From: Ruegeria meonggei
GTDB lineage: Bacteria; Pseudomonadota; Alphaproteobacteria; Rhodobacterales; Rhodobacteraceae
Direction of reading: 5' to 3'
Assembly: GCF_900172215.1 (NCBI RefSeq)
Contig: NZ_FWFP01000003.1
Location: 62,001 to 126,000 of the forward strand
Length of the DNA: 64,000 nt
Made by a program: the position numbers and the translations under genes. The notes beneath the pieces are model-generated. The model had not been told where the DNA came from and made no database searches. It was given only the letters and a program-made list of their open reading frames with translations. Shown here in pieces: positions 18,810 through 25,712 of the stretch (positions are counted from its first letter, which is position 1; every line of letters starts with the position of its first letter).

Positions 18810-19501
18810 CAGTTCTCCAACACGTCGGTTAACGGGCGCAGTCGTGTGTCAGCGCCGTCACGGATCAGCATCCCGAACCGCTCATCCGTTCCGACAAACA
18901 CACCCGTGTCTTCAATGGGTTCGCCAACACCTTGTAGCAGCCCCATCCATTCCGCGTGCAGCGGCGCATTGCCATCCTCTTGCCAACGGTTCAGCCATGT
19001 CAGCATATGACGCGACCAGCTTTCTATCAGCTGCACCGGCGACACTTCGGCACAGCCTTCGTCATACAGCGCAGTGACATCAGGGGTTTCCCCTGGTGCG
19101 TCACCGGTTTGCAGTAGTGCAAGTTCCCAGCCAATCACCAACCAATCCGGTTCCTGTTCAGGGTCTCCGGTCGAAGCCGCCGCATGAAACAAACCGCATT
19201 TAGCACCGTTCACACAGATCAGCCCGTCCCAGCCCAGATGCACCGCAACCTCGGGTGGCGCCAGCGCGCCCAAGGCATTCTGGAACCCCACCGAACATAG
19301 CGGCAGCATGGCCATTGCGTCCTGCAGGGATAACTCGGGCGCAAAAACGATGGCAACACGCAGGCGGTCGGCCTGAATGTTGTAAACCACCGTACCGGCA
19401 TCGCAGCCCAGCGCCGCCATTGCCTGCGCACGTTCAAACGGGTCCTCTGTGCCCTGAACCGGATGGCCTGTCAGCAAGGGCGGAAAAACCGGTAGGCTCA
19501 T
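18809..19501 (-). CDS. Biotin/lipoate ligase-like protein with DUF4444-type C-terminus
   Basis: A 230-residue protein of the biotin/lipoate protein ligase superfamily. Visible parts: LRVAIVFAPELSLQDAMAML, a core strand VHLGWDGLICVNGAKCGLF equivalent to the ligase substrate loop, and a C-terminal stretch ESWSRHMLTWLNRWQEDGNAPLHAEWMG followed by the DUF4444-like end. The classic biotin-binding GRGRRG motif of BirA is not evident, so catalysis is uncertain. It overlaps mrp by 4 bases and the DUF6505 gene by 1, all on the minus strand. Confidence 0.75.
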   Translation of the reverse strand: MSLPVFPPLLTGHPVQGTEDPFERAQAMAALGCDAGTVVYNIQADRLRVAIVFAPELSLQDAMAMLPLCSVGFQNALGALAPPEVAVHLGWDGLICVNGAKCGLFHAAASTGDPEQEPDWLVIGWELALLQTGDAPGETPDVTALYDEGCAEVSPVQLIESWSRHMLTWLNRWQEDGNAPLHAEWMGLLQGVGEPIEDTGVFVGTDERFGMLIRDGADTRLRPLTDVLEN

Positions 19502-20559
19502 GCGTTGCCTTTGGCGATCATGTCCCGTGCGATCTTGCGGAAAGCCTCGGCCTGTGGGCTTTCGGGTTTACTGACCACGATCGGAGCACCACCATCCGCC
19601 GCCACACGGATGTCCAGATGCAGAGGGATTTCACCCATCAACGGCACGCCCAGTTCCTTGGCTTCCGTGGCGACACCACCGTGACCGAACACATGTTCTT
19701 CGTGACCGCAATTCGAACAGATATGCGTCGACATATTCTCGATCATGCCCAGGATCGGCGTCTTGAGCTGGTTGAACATGTCGATCCCTTTGCGGGCATC
19801 AATCAGGGCAACGTCCTGCGGGGTCGACACAACGATAGCTCCGTCCACCTGGAACTTTTGGCTCAGCGTCAGTTGCACGTCGCCTGTGCCCGGCGGAAGG
19901 TCAACAATCAGCACGTCCAATGCGCCCCACTGCACCTGGCCCATCATCTGTTGCAACGCGCCCATCAACATGGGACCCCGCCAAACAACCGCCTGCCCTT
20001 CGTTGGTCATCAGACCCATAGACATCATGGTCACGCCATGATTGCGCAACGGCAGGATCGTCTTGCCATCCGGGCTGGCCGGACGGCCCGAGACACCCAG
20101 CATCCGCGGCTGAGACGGACCATAAACATCCGCATCCAGCAGACCCACGCGGCGCCCTTCGGCCGCCAACGCACAAGCCAGGTTGGCCGAGACCGTAGAT
20201 TTCCCCACGCCGCCCTTGCCCGACGCAACGGCAATGATCCGGTCCACACCCGCTACCGCCTGCGGTCCAGTTTGCGAGGGCTTGGGTTTGGGTTTCAGGT
20301 CCGGCGGGGCCTTTTCGGAATGCGCCGTCATCATAGCCGACACGCTGGCAACGCCGTCCACCATTTGGGCGGCCTGTTCGGCGGCAGCGCGCACCGGCTC
20401 CATCCGTTCTGCCTGTTTTGGGTCGATCTCAAGCACAAAGCGCACGGTGTCACCTTCGACATTAAGCGCGCGGATCACGCCGGCGCTTACAATGTCCTGA
20501 CCGGACACAGGGTCGGTGATCTTTTTCAGGTTCGCCAGAACCGCATCACGAACACTCAT
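19498..20559 (-). CDS. mrp: Mrp/NBP35-type Fe-S cluster carrier ATPase
   Basis: A 353-residue P-loop ATPase that carries [4Fe-4S] clusters to target proteins. An N-terminal DUF59/MIP18 domain (about 1-80) precedes a deviant Walker A, GKGGVGKSTVSANLACALA, then DLPPGTGDVQLTLSQ and the cluster-binding pair SNCGHE around CSNC. A supply of Fe-S clusters fits the many ferredoxin-like proteins encoded next door, though Mrp is housekeeping in most bacteria. Its ATG overlaps the TGA of a 23-codon upstream ORF. Confidence 0.93.
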   Translation of the reverse strand: MSVRDAVLANLKKITDPVSGQDIVSAGVIRALNVEGDTVRFVLEIDPKQAERMEPVRAAAEQAAQMVDGVASVSAMMTAHSEKAPPDLKPKPKPSQTGPQAVAGVDRIIAVASGKGGVGKSTVSANLACALAAEGRRVGLLDADVYGPSQPRMLGVSGRPASPDGKTILPLRNHGVTMMSMGLMTNEGQAVVWRGPMLMGALQQMMGQVQWGALDVLIVDLPPGTGDVQLTLSQKFQVDGAIVVSTPQDVALIDARKGIDMFNQLKTPILGMIENMSTHICSNCGHEEHVFGHGGVATEAKELGVPLMGEIPLHLDIRVAADGGAPIVVSKPESPQAEAFRKIARDMIAKGNA

Positions 20560-20627
20560 GCGGTTTTCCCTTTGATGGGCCCGTTTTTCAGAACCGCGCG
20601 TATCAACAGGCTTTGGTCGCCGCTCAT
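20556..20627 (-). CDS. Putative 23-residue leader peptide overlapping mrp
   Basis: A short frame beginning MSGDQSLLIRAV and ending GPIKGKTA, with TGA overlapping the mrp ATG in the sequence ATGA. A good ribosome site, GGAG, lies nine bases before its ATG. The 4-base overlap is the same coupling used between the following genes of the operon. It is too short to judge by composition; it may be a translated leader that sets mrp translation, or chance. Confidence 0.45.
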   Translation of the reverse strand: MSGDQSLLIRAVLKNGPIKGKTA

Positions 20628-20691
20628 TGCATGTGTCTCCGTCTTATTCTGTTTATTTGACGCATTTGGGGCCAGGCCGTTAGGTTAAGCC

Positions 20692-21420
20692 ATGCGCGTT
20701 GTCCTTTTGTGCCTGAGCCTGACGCTCTCCGCCACCCCCTCTTGGTCGCAAGAGGCACTGGGCCTTGTCGCCCCGGCCGAAGTTTCAGACTCTGGTCTGT
20801 TGCAACATATCCTTCCGCGCTTCTCTCTCAAGACCGGGATACGCGTTATTGCCGATGATAGCGGCGTTTTGGTGCTGGAAACCGCGCCGCCAGGGGATCC
20901 GGTCTTTGCCCGCGATGGTGTCGTTTACCATCTGCGGATCGAAGCGGACGCCAGACACGAACGGTTCCGAGACTGGTTGCTGTCGGATATCGGCAAGCGC
21001 ACAGTCGAAAGCTTTATCCCCGATCAAGGCGTACCGTTCTCTGCCCGTTTCGAGGTTGCCGCAAGACAAGAGGAAACAAAGGTCGATGGCAATGCAGTGT
21101 TGGGTGAGGAACTTTCGATGACCCATTGCGGCAGGTGCCACGTGATCGGACCCAAGAACCGAATGAACGGGTTGGGATCGACGCCTTCTTTTGCAGTGCT
21201 GCGCGGGATGCCGGACTGGTCCGAAAGGTTCGAGGCGTTCTTTGCGCTGAACCCGCATCCTGCGTTCACACAGATCGAAGGTCTAACGCCTCCATTTGAC
21301 CCGCAGCGCCCCTCGCCCATTCACCCGGTCGAGATAACGTTGGATGAGTTGGAAGCAATTCTAGCCTTCGTTTCGGTCCTCACCGCCGCTGATCTGGGCC
21401 AGCCGCTGCAGCTTCAATGA
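20692..21420 (+). CDS. Truncated TupA-like domain fused to monohaem cytochrome c
   Basis: A 242-residue exported protein: signal peptide (MRVVLLCLSLTLSATPSWS), then a short domain, then a cytochrome c with CGRCH at residues 146-150. The short domain resembles the two ends of TupA encoded at 33163-33978: SDSGLLQHILPRFSLKTGIRV compares with QNSGLLDYILPGFEAETGI, and RFRDWLLSDIGKRTVES with RFIDWLTGPDGQTAIES. The roughly 150-170 residues between them in TupA are missing. The gene overlaps the convergent polyferredoxin gene by 7 bases. A role in electron transfer from formate dehydrogenase is inferred from location; oxyanion binding is doubtful with the pocket deleted. Confidence 0.8.
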   Translation: MRVVLLCLSLTLSATPSWSQEALGLVAPAEVSDSGLLQHILPRFSLKTGIRVIADDSGVLVLETAPPGDPVFARDGVVYHLRIEADARHERFRDWLLSDIGKRTVESFIPDQGVPFSARFEVAARQEETKVDGNAVLGEELSMTHCGRCHVIGPKNRMNGLGSTPSFAVLRGMPDWSERFEAFFALNPHPAFTQIEGLTPPFDPQRPSPIHPVEITLDELEAILAFVSVLTAADLGQPLQLQ

Positions 21421-23366
21421 TCCTTTCTTTTTGAAAAATAGTCCTCGGTCGTAACAACCTTAGGTTTCGGATTCGACTGAAACGGATTGTCCTCTTGCTG
21501 AAACTGCGCGTTCACACGGCAATTGTCGCACATCTGGATCATTCGGGCCTTGTCAGAAGTCGCGAACATCGGGTGCGTGCCCGCTAGTTTCTCCATGATC
21601 CGTTCGACCGTTGATTTCACACCGAACAGCGCACCGCATTCCACGCAGGCAAACGGCTCTTCCTCGTTCAGTACCTGTTGGGACAGGGCCGTGTCGCTCA
21701 GATCGAACTGCGGCACCAGAGTGATGGCATCCTCGGGGCAAATGCCCTTGCACAATCCGCACTGCAAACAGGCGTCTTGCTGGAAGTTCAGCTGCGGCTT
21801 GTCCGGGTTATCAACCAAAGCCCCCGACGGGCAAAGCGACACACAGCTCAGGCACAAGGTGCATGCGTCGGTATCAACGGCAACAGCCCCGTAGGGTGCG
21901 TTTTCCGGCAGGGTCAAAGGTGCCTCGACTTTTGGGTTCAAGGCCTGCGCTGACAGTCGTGCGATCTGTCTGCGGTTGCCCAAGGGCAGAACCGGATCGG
22001 CCAAGGGGGCGGGCACGTGTTGGGCGTAAAGCATCCCCGTCATCGCATCGGGATCGCCCACATCAATCAGCCCGACATTGTCCAACCCTGAAATCGACAA
22101 GGCCAAAGTGAGTTCCCGGTTCAGCGCATCGCGCTCGGTTGTGGGGGCCAGCAAGACATCCACGCGGGCAAACCCGTGCGCCAAAGCGGCCAGCATTTCA
22201 GCGTGACCAAAGCCTGAGATCACGTTCAACTCAAGTGGCACAACGTCAGCGGGCAGGCCTCGCCCAAACCGGGCGGCCAGCCGGATCATCTCGGCCCCAT
22301 GGGTATCATGGACCAGCAAACGAGGGGCCGTGCCCCCTGCGCGCCGAAACGTGCGGGCCAGGATATGCATCCGCGACAACACAGCCGCAACCGGCGGATC
22401 CTCATAGGTGATGGCGGTCGAAGGGCACAGGGCGGCACATGCGCCGCACCCTGCACAGATCATCGGATCGATGGCCACGTGTTCACCCGCCGGAGTGATT
22501 GCACCGGTCGGGCAGATATCCAGACAATTGGTACAGGCGACCTGCTCGGCCCGGGAGTGGGCACACAGGGTTGCCTCTAGCCGAACATATAGCGGTTTTT
22601 CGAACGTGCCGACCAGCTGGCCCGCCTCGAACGCCAGCCGCGCGACGGCAACGGCATCTTTAGGATCGGCCCGCAGGTAACCTTCGCGCTTGGCCGGGGC
22701 CTGAACAAACGGCGTCCCTCCGGTCAGGTCGAGGATAATATCGCAAGACGATTGCGCCCCATCCCGCGGGACGGACCACCCAAAGGCGCCCCGGCCACCC
22801 GGTTCAAGTTGCTGCAATGCATCCAGGTGCAGGGAAAACCCACCCAGCGCACCGTTGAGCGACCGCACCCTTCCACGCACTACATCAAAGGCACGCGAAA
22901 CCGTCTCAGCCATGTCTGTAACCAGAACCGTCACAGCCAAAACAGGGGCCAACTGCGCTGCCAGGTCAAAACACACATCGCCAGAGCCGATGATAAAACA
23001 GGTACCCTCACTGATAATGTCGACGCTGGGCGTGACGGGCTGAGGCAACACCGCTTCGGCTGCAAGCGCGGCGATCTTAGGCGTCGCGTCGTTGCCCTGC
23101 TCCGACCACCCGGCCCGATCGCGCAGATCAACAAATCCCGGCGCTTCGATATTCAACTCATCAGCCAGTGCCCGAAATACGTCTTGTTCCTGACCACAGG
23201 CGATCACGGTGTCACCATCCTGCATCAGAGATGCGGCTTTCTCTAGCTCTGTGGTGCAAAGCGCCGTGTGAACCTTGGAACATCCGACCCCGCAGGCGGA
23301 TGCGATTTGGTCTGCGTCCAGGTTTTGTGTCCCAGCGCAGTCGCATAATATGATTTTTGTGCCCAT
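21414..23366 (-). CDS. Large 4Fe-4S polyferredoxin-like protein of the formate dehydrogenase locus
   Basis: A 650-residue cytosolic protein. Cys clusters: CTNCLDICPTGAI and CAGCGACAALCPSTAI near 290-325, CTLCLSCVSLCPSG and CLQCGLCKGICPED near 500-560, then CVECGALFG and CDNC near the end. The N-terminus (ILCDCAGTQNLD, then GCSKVHTALCTTE) recalls the Cys-rich start of HdrA-like proteins. No membrane segment or TAT signal. It is divergent from the DUF3305-DUF3306-TorD-fdh operon. Similar genes accompany formate dehydrogenases in this group, where a role in cofactor maturation or electron transfer is supposed but not proven. Confidence 0.8.
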   Translation of the reverse strand: MGTKIILCDCAGTQNLDADQIASACGVGCSKVHTALCTTELEKAASLMQDGDTVIACGQEQDVFRALADELNIEAPGFVDLRDRAGWSEQGNDATPKIAALAAEAVLPQPVTPSVDIISEGTCFIIGSGDVCFDLAAQLAPVLAVTVLVTDMAETVSRAFDVVRGRVRSLNGALGGFSLHLDALQQLEPGGRGAFGWSVPRDGAQSSCDIILDLTGGTPFVQAPAKREGYLRADPKDAVAVARLAFEAGQLVGTFEKPLYVRLEATLCAHSRAEQVACTNCLDICPTGAITPAGEHVAIDPMICAGCGACAALCPSTAITYEDPPVAAVLSRMHILARTFRRAGGTAPRLLVHDTHGAEMIRLAARFGRGLPADVVPLELNVISGFGHAEMLAALAHGFARVDVLLAPTTERDALNRELTLALSISGLDNVGLIDVGDPDAMTGMLYAQHVPAPLADPVLPLGNRRQIARLSAQALNPKVEAPLTLPENAPYGAVAVDTDACTLCLSCVSLCPSGALVDNPDKPQLNFQQDACLQCGLCKGICPEDAITLVPQFDLSDTALSQQVLNEEEPFACVECGALFGVKSTVERIMEKLAGTHPMFATSDKARMIQMCDNCRVNAQFQQEDNPFQSNPKPKVVTTEDYFSKRKDH

Positions 23367-23608
23367 GGCCTCCCCTCAGGCGTCTCCCCCGTCAAGTCAT
23401 CAGATTAGGGTGTCTGCAGAAAGTGGCAATCCCTGCGCTGTCCCGCCCTCGTAAAACCGGCCTACAAAAGGCCTTTGGCGAGGGGTCAGCAAATAAAGAA
23501 ACGGTGAACACTGGCTATGCGATCAAAGGAGGGGCTTGGCACAGGGCCGGATTGTGTACCATAGTGGACCCCGTGGAAGGCAGGGGAGAGCCTTCCGGGG
23601 AGGAATAT
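23367..23608 (+). promoter_or_regulatory. Divergent control region and leader of the formate dehydrogenase operon
   Basis: 242 bases between the polyferredoxin (minus) and DUF3305 (plus) starts. A stem of 7 base pairs, ggaaggc (23575-23581) and gccttcc (23590-23596), ends just before the ribosome site ccggggagg and the GTG start at 23609, so it could affect translation initiation. No recognised operator or riboswitch is seen. Confidence 0.4.
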
Positions 23609-24163
23609 GTGGCCAAGGCCGCCAGCCAGATTGAAATGCCAATCGGCGTCGTCGTGCGCAAAACACCCGGTGTAACCCGCTGGGCGAAATGGAACTGGCG
23701 CGCCGTTGCTGTGCTGCCGGGTGCCGGGCCCGCTGCCTGGTTGGAGATGCGCCGTGAAGGCGAGGCTGTCGAGTATCACGCGGCCACCCTGCCCCTGACC
23801 CTTTGGGCGGATGAATCCGAAGCCTACATGGTCAACCTGTCTGACGGGCAACCCTCAATCTACCTTGTTCTGCGGGACGCGCTGGATGGCAGCCAACCAA
23901 TGGATGCAGTGCTGGTCACAGCCTCGCCGTTCGAAGGGCAGGATTACGCGGATACCGGCGAAGAGATCGTCGAGAAAATACCCATGACCGAAGGGTTGAT
24001 TGCCTGGGTACGCGATTTTGCATTGGAGCATCATCGCGACGAGGTGTTCGTCAAGCGTCGCCGCGACAAGAAACGGACAGACCTGGTCGAGGATGGCAAG
24101 GGCGACGCCCGCATCCGTCAGGACTCGGACGTTTACCGCGCCCCGCGGAGGATCGTGCAATGA
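23609..24163 (+). CDS. DUF3305 domain protein
   Basis: A 184-residue cytosolic protein starting at a GTG with a strong ribosome site (ggggaggaatat); the frame is open further upstream but without a comparable site. Features are PIGVVVRKTPGVTRWAKWNWRAV, LWADESEAYMVNLSDGQPS and a basic tail FVKRRRDKKRTDL. DUF3305 and DUF3306 genes are regular companions of formate dehydrogenase clusters and are thought to help maturation; no biochemical role is established. Its stop overlaps the next ATG by 4 bases. Confidence 0.82.
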   Translation: MAKAASQIEMPIGVVVRKTPGVTRWAKWNWRAVAVLPGAGPAAWLEMRREGEAVEYHAATLPLTLWADESEAYMVNLSDGQPSIYLVLRDALDGSQPMDAVLVTASPFEGQDYADTGEEIVEKIPMTEGLIAWVRDFALEHHRDEVFVKRRRDKKRTDLVEDGKGDARIRQDSDVYRAPRRIVQ

Positions 24164-24744
24164 GCGAAGCCCGCGATTTCTGGTCCCGTCGCAAGGCCGC
24201 CGTTGAGGCCGAGACCGAAGCTGAGGACCTTGCAACCGAGGAACAGGCCATTGCAGCGCAACATGCTGCATTGAACGAAAAAAGCGACGCTGAGATATTG
24301 GCGGAATTCGATCTGCCCGACCCCGATCACCTGCAATCCGGTGATGACGTATCCGGCTTTATGGCGAAGGCCGTACCCGACCGTCTGCGGCGCCGAGCGC
24401 TGCGGCGCTTGTGGCGGTTGAACCCGGTGCTGGCCAATGTGGACGGGCTGGTTGATTACGGCGAAGACTACACCGACGCCTCCTGTGTGATCGAAAACAT
24501 CCAGACGGCCTATCAGGTCGGCAAGGGCATGTTGGCCCACGTTGAAGCTCTGGCCGCTGCTGCCGAGGCCGAGGATGCTGCGCCCGAAGTAGAAACTGAA
24601 ACGCCAGAACCCGAGGCTGACGCACCGCCCGAGATCGCCGAAGAACCGGCACCGGAACCGGTCGTGACAGCGCAGGCTGAGGATGCAGAAGAGGATTATT
24701 TGCCTCCTGCCCCGCGCCGCATGAAGTTTGAATTCGAAGGATGA
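24160..24744 (+). CDS. DUF3306 domain protein
   Basis: A 194-residue protein with the family opening MSEARDFWSRRKAAVEAE and a conserved core [34 protein letters not shown]. The C-terminal third is acidic, rich in Glu, Pro and Ala, ending PPAPRRMKFEFEG. It is coupled to the DUF3305 gene by a 4-base overlap and followed 4 bases later by the chaperone gene. Function unknown; the context points to assembly of formate dehydrogenase. Confidence 0.82.
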   Translation: MSEARDFWSRRKAAVEAETEAEDLATEEQAIAAQHAALNEKSDAEILAEFDLPDPDHLQSGDDVSGFMAKAVPDRLRRRALRRLWRLNPVLANVDGLVDYGEDYTDASCVIENIQTAYQVGKGMLAHVEALAAAAEAEDAAPEVETETPEPEADAPPEIAEEPAPEPVVTAQAEDAEEDYLPPAPRRMKFEFEG

Positions 24745-24748
24745 CCCT

Positions 24749-25360
24749 ATGACCGCAAGCAACGCGCAAAACATGGATGTCCCGGCCGAGGATCGCCTGC
24801 GCGCGGATTTCTATAACTTTATCGGGCTGCTACTGTCGGCCCCGCCGGATCAGATGTTGTTGAATCAGGTGGCAGGTCTGTCCGGGGATGAAACCGATCT
24901 GGGTCAGGCCATTCGGGCGATGGCACGGGTGGCCAAGGTCACCAAACCGGCCGCCGCGGAACGCGAATTCAACGCGCTGTTCATCGGTCTGGGCCGGGGT
25001 GAGTTGCTGCCCTACGCCAGCTTTTACCTGACAGGTTTCCTGAACGAAAAACCCTTGGCGCAGCTGCGCAACGACATGGCAGTGCGCGGCATCACCCGTG
25101 CACAAAACGTGTTTGAACCCGAAGATAACATCGCCTCATTGATGGAGATGATGGCAGGCATGATCGTGGGCCGGTTTGGTGCGCCCGCGCCGCTGGAAGA
25201 CCAGAAGGCCTTTTGGAACAAACATATCGGCCCCTGGGCCGCGCATTTCTATTCTGATTTGGAAGCCGCTGAAAACTCGGTTCTCTACGCGTCGATCGGC
25301 ACCGCCGGTCGGGTGTTCATGGAGATCGAGCGCGAAGCGTTCCGAATGACGGCGGTATAG
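24749..25360 (+). CDS. TorD-family chaperone for formate dehydrogenase
   Basis: A 203-residue all-helical protein of the TorD/DmsD redox-enzyme maturation family, with FYNFIGLLLSAPPDQMLLNQ, EREFNALFIGLGRGELLPYASFYLTGFLNEKPL and PEDNIASLMEMMAGMIVG. Members bind the TAT signal of a molybdenum or tungsten enzyme and guide cofactor insertion before export. The catalytic subunit two genes downstream has such a signal. The ATG at 24749 is preferred over the in-frame TTG at 24728. Confidence 0.88.
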   Translation: MTASNAQNMDVPAEDRLRADFYNFIGLLLSAPPDQMLLNQVAGLSGDETDLGQAIRAMARVAKVTKPAAAEREFNALFIGLGRGELLPYASFYLTGFLNEKPLAQLRNDMAVRGITRAQNVFEPEDNIASLMEMMAGMIVGRFGAPAPLEDQKAFWNKHIGPWAAHFYSDLEAAENSVLYASIGTAGRVFMEIEREAFRMTAV

Positions 25361-25418
25361 CCCGCCACTCGCCAGCGCCCCAAACGGCGCTAGATCGCAA
25401 TTGGGAAAGGAGAATCCC

Positions 25419-25607
25419 ATGAGTAAGACAAAGGAAGATGGTGCCACGCGCCGTGATTTCCTGAAACTGGCCGGAACCGCAGCACCTGCTGCTGTCGCCG
25501 CCGCCAGCCTGAGCGGTCAAGCCGAAGCAGCCGAGCTGCCTACGGACGACACCCGCATTCAGGATACCGCGCACACGCGCGCATATTTGGAAAGCACCCG
25601 GTTCTAG
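25419..25607 (+). CDS. Small TAT-signal protein of formate dehydrogenase region
   Basis: A 62-residue protein: MSKTKEDGATRRDFLKLAGT is a twin-arginine motif followed by a hydrophobic Ala-rich stretch, and the mature remainder is only about 25 residues (ELPTDDTRIQDTAHTRAYLE). It matches the TIGR02811-type small TAT target found upstream of formate dehydrogenase alpha genes. Good ribosome site (aaaggag) before the ATG. Role unknown; it may be a small subunit or assembly factor. Confidence 0.85.
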   Translation: MSKTKEDGATRRDFLKLAGTAAPAAVAAASLSGQAEAAELPTDDTRIQDTAHTRAYLESTRF

Positions 25608-25712
25608 GACCGGACGTTTTCACACCCGACTGACGGTTGCGATTGGCCCCGACGTCGGCACCACAAGTACCAAGCCAGCCATGGCTCACATGGCCAGCAA
25701 GGGAGGAAAACA

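Noticed and set aside
19255..20688. Long open frame on the plus strand (477 codons)
   Set aside because: It is antisense to mrp and the ligase-like gene, has a Arg/His-rich composition and no family signature; it is a by-product of high GC content.
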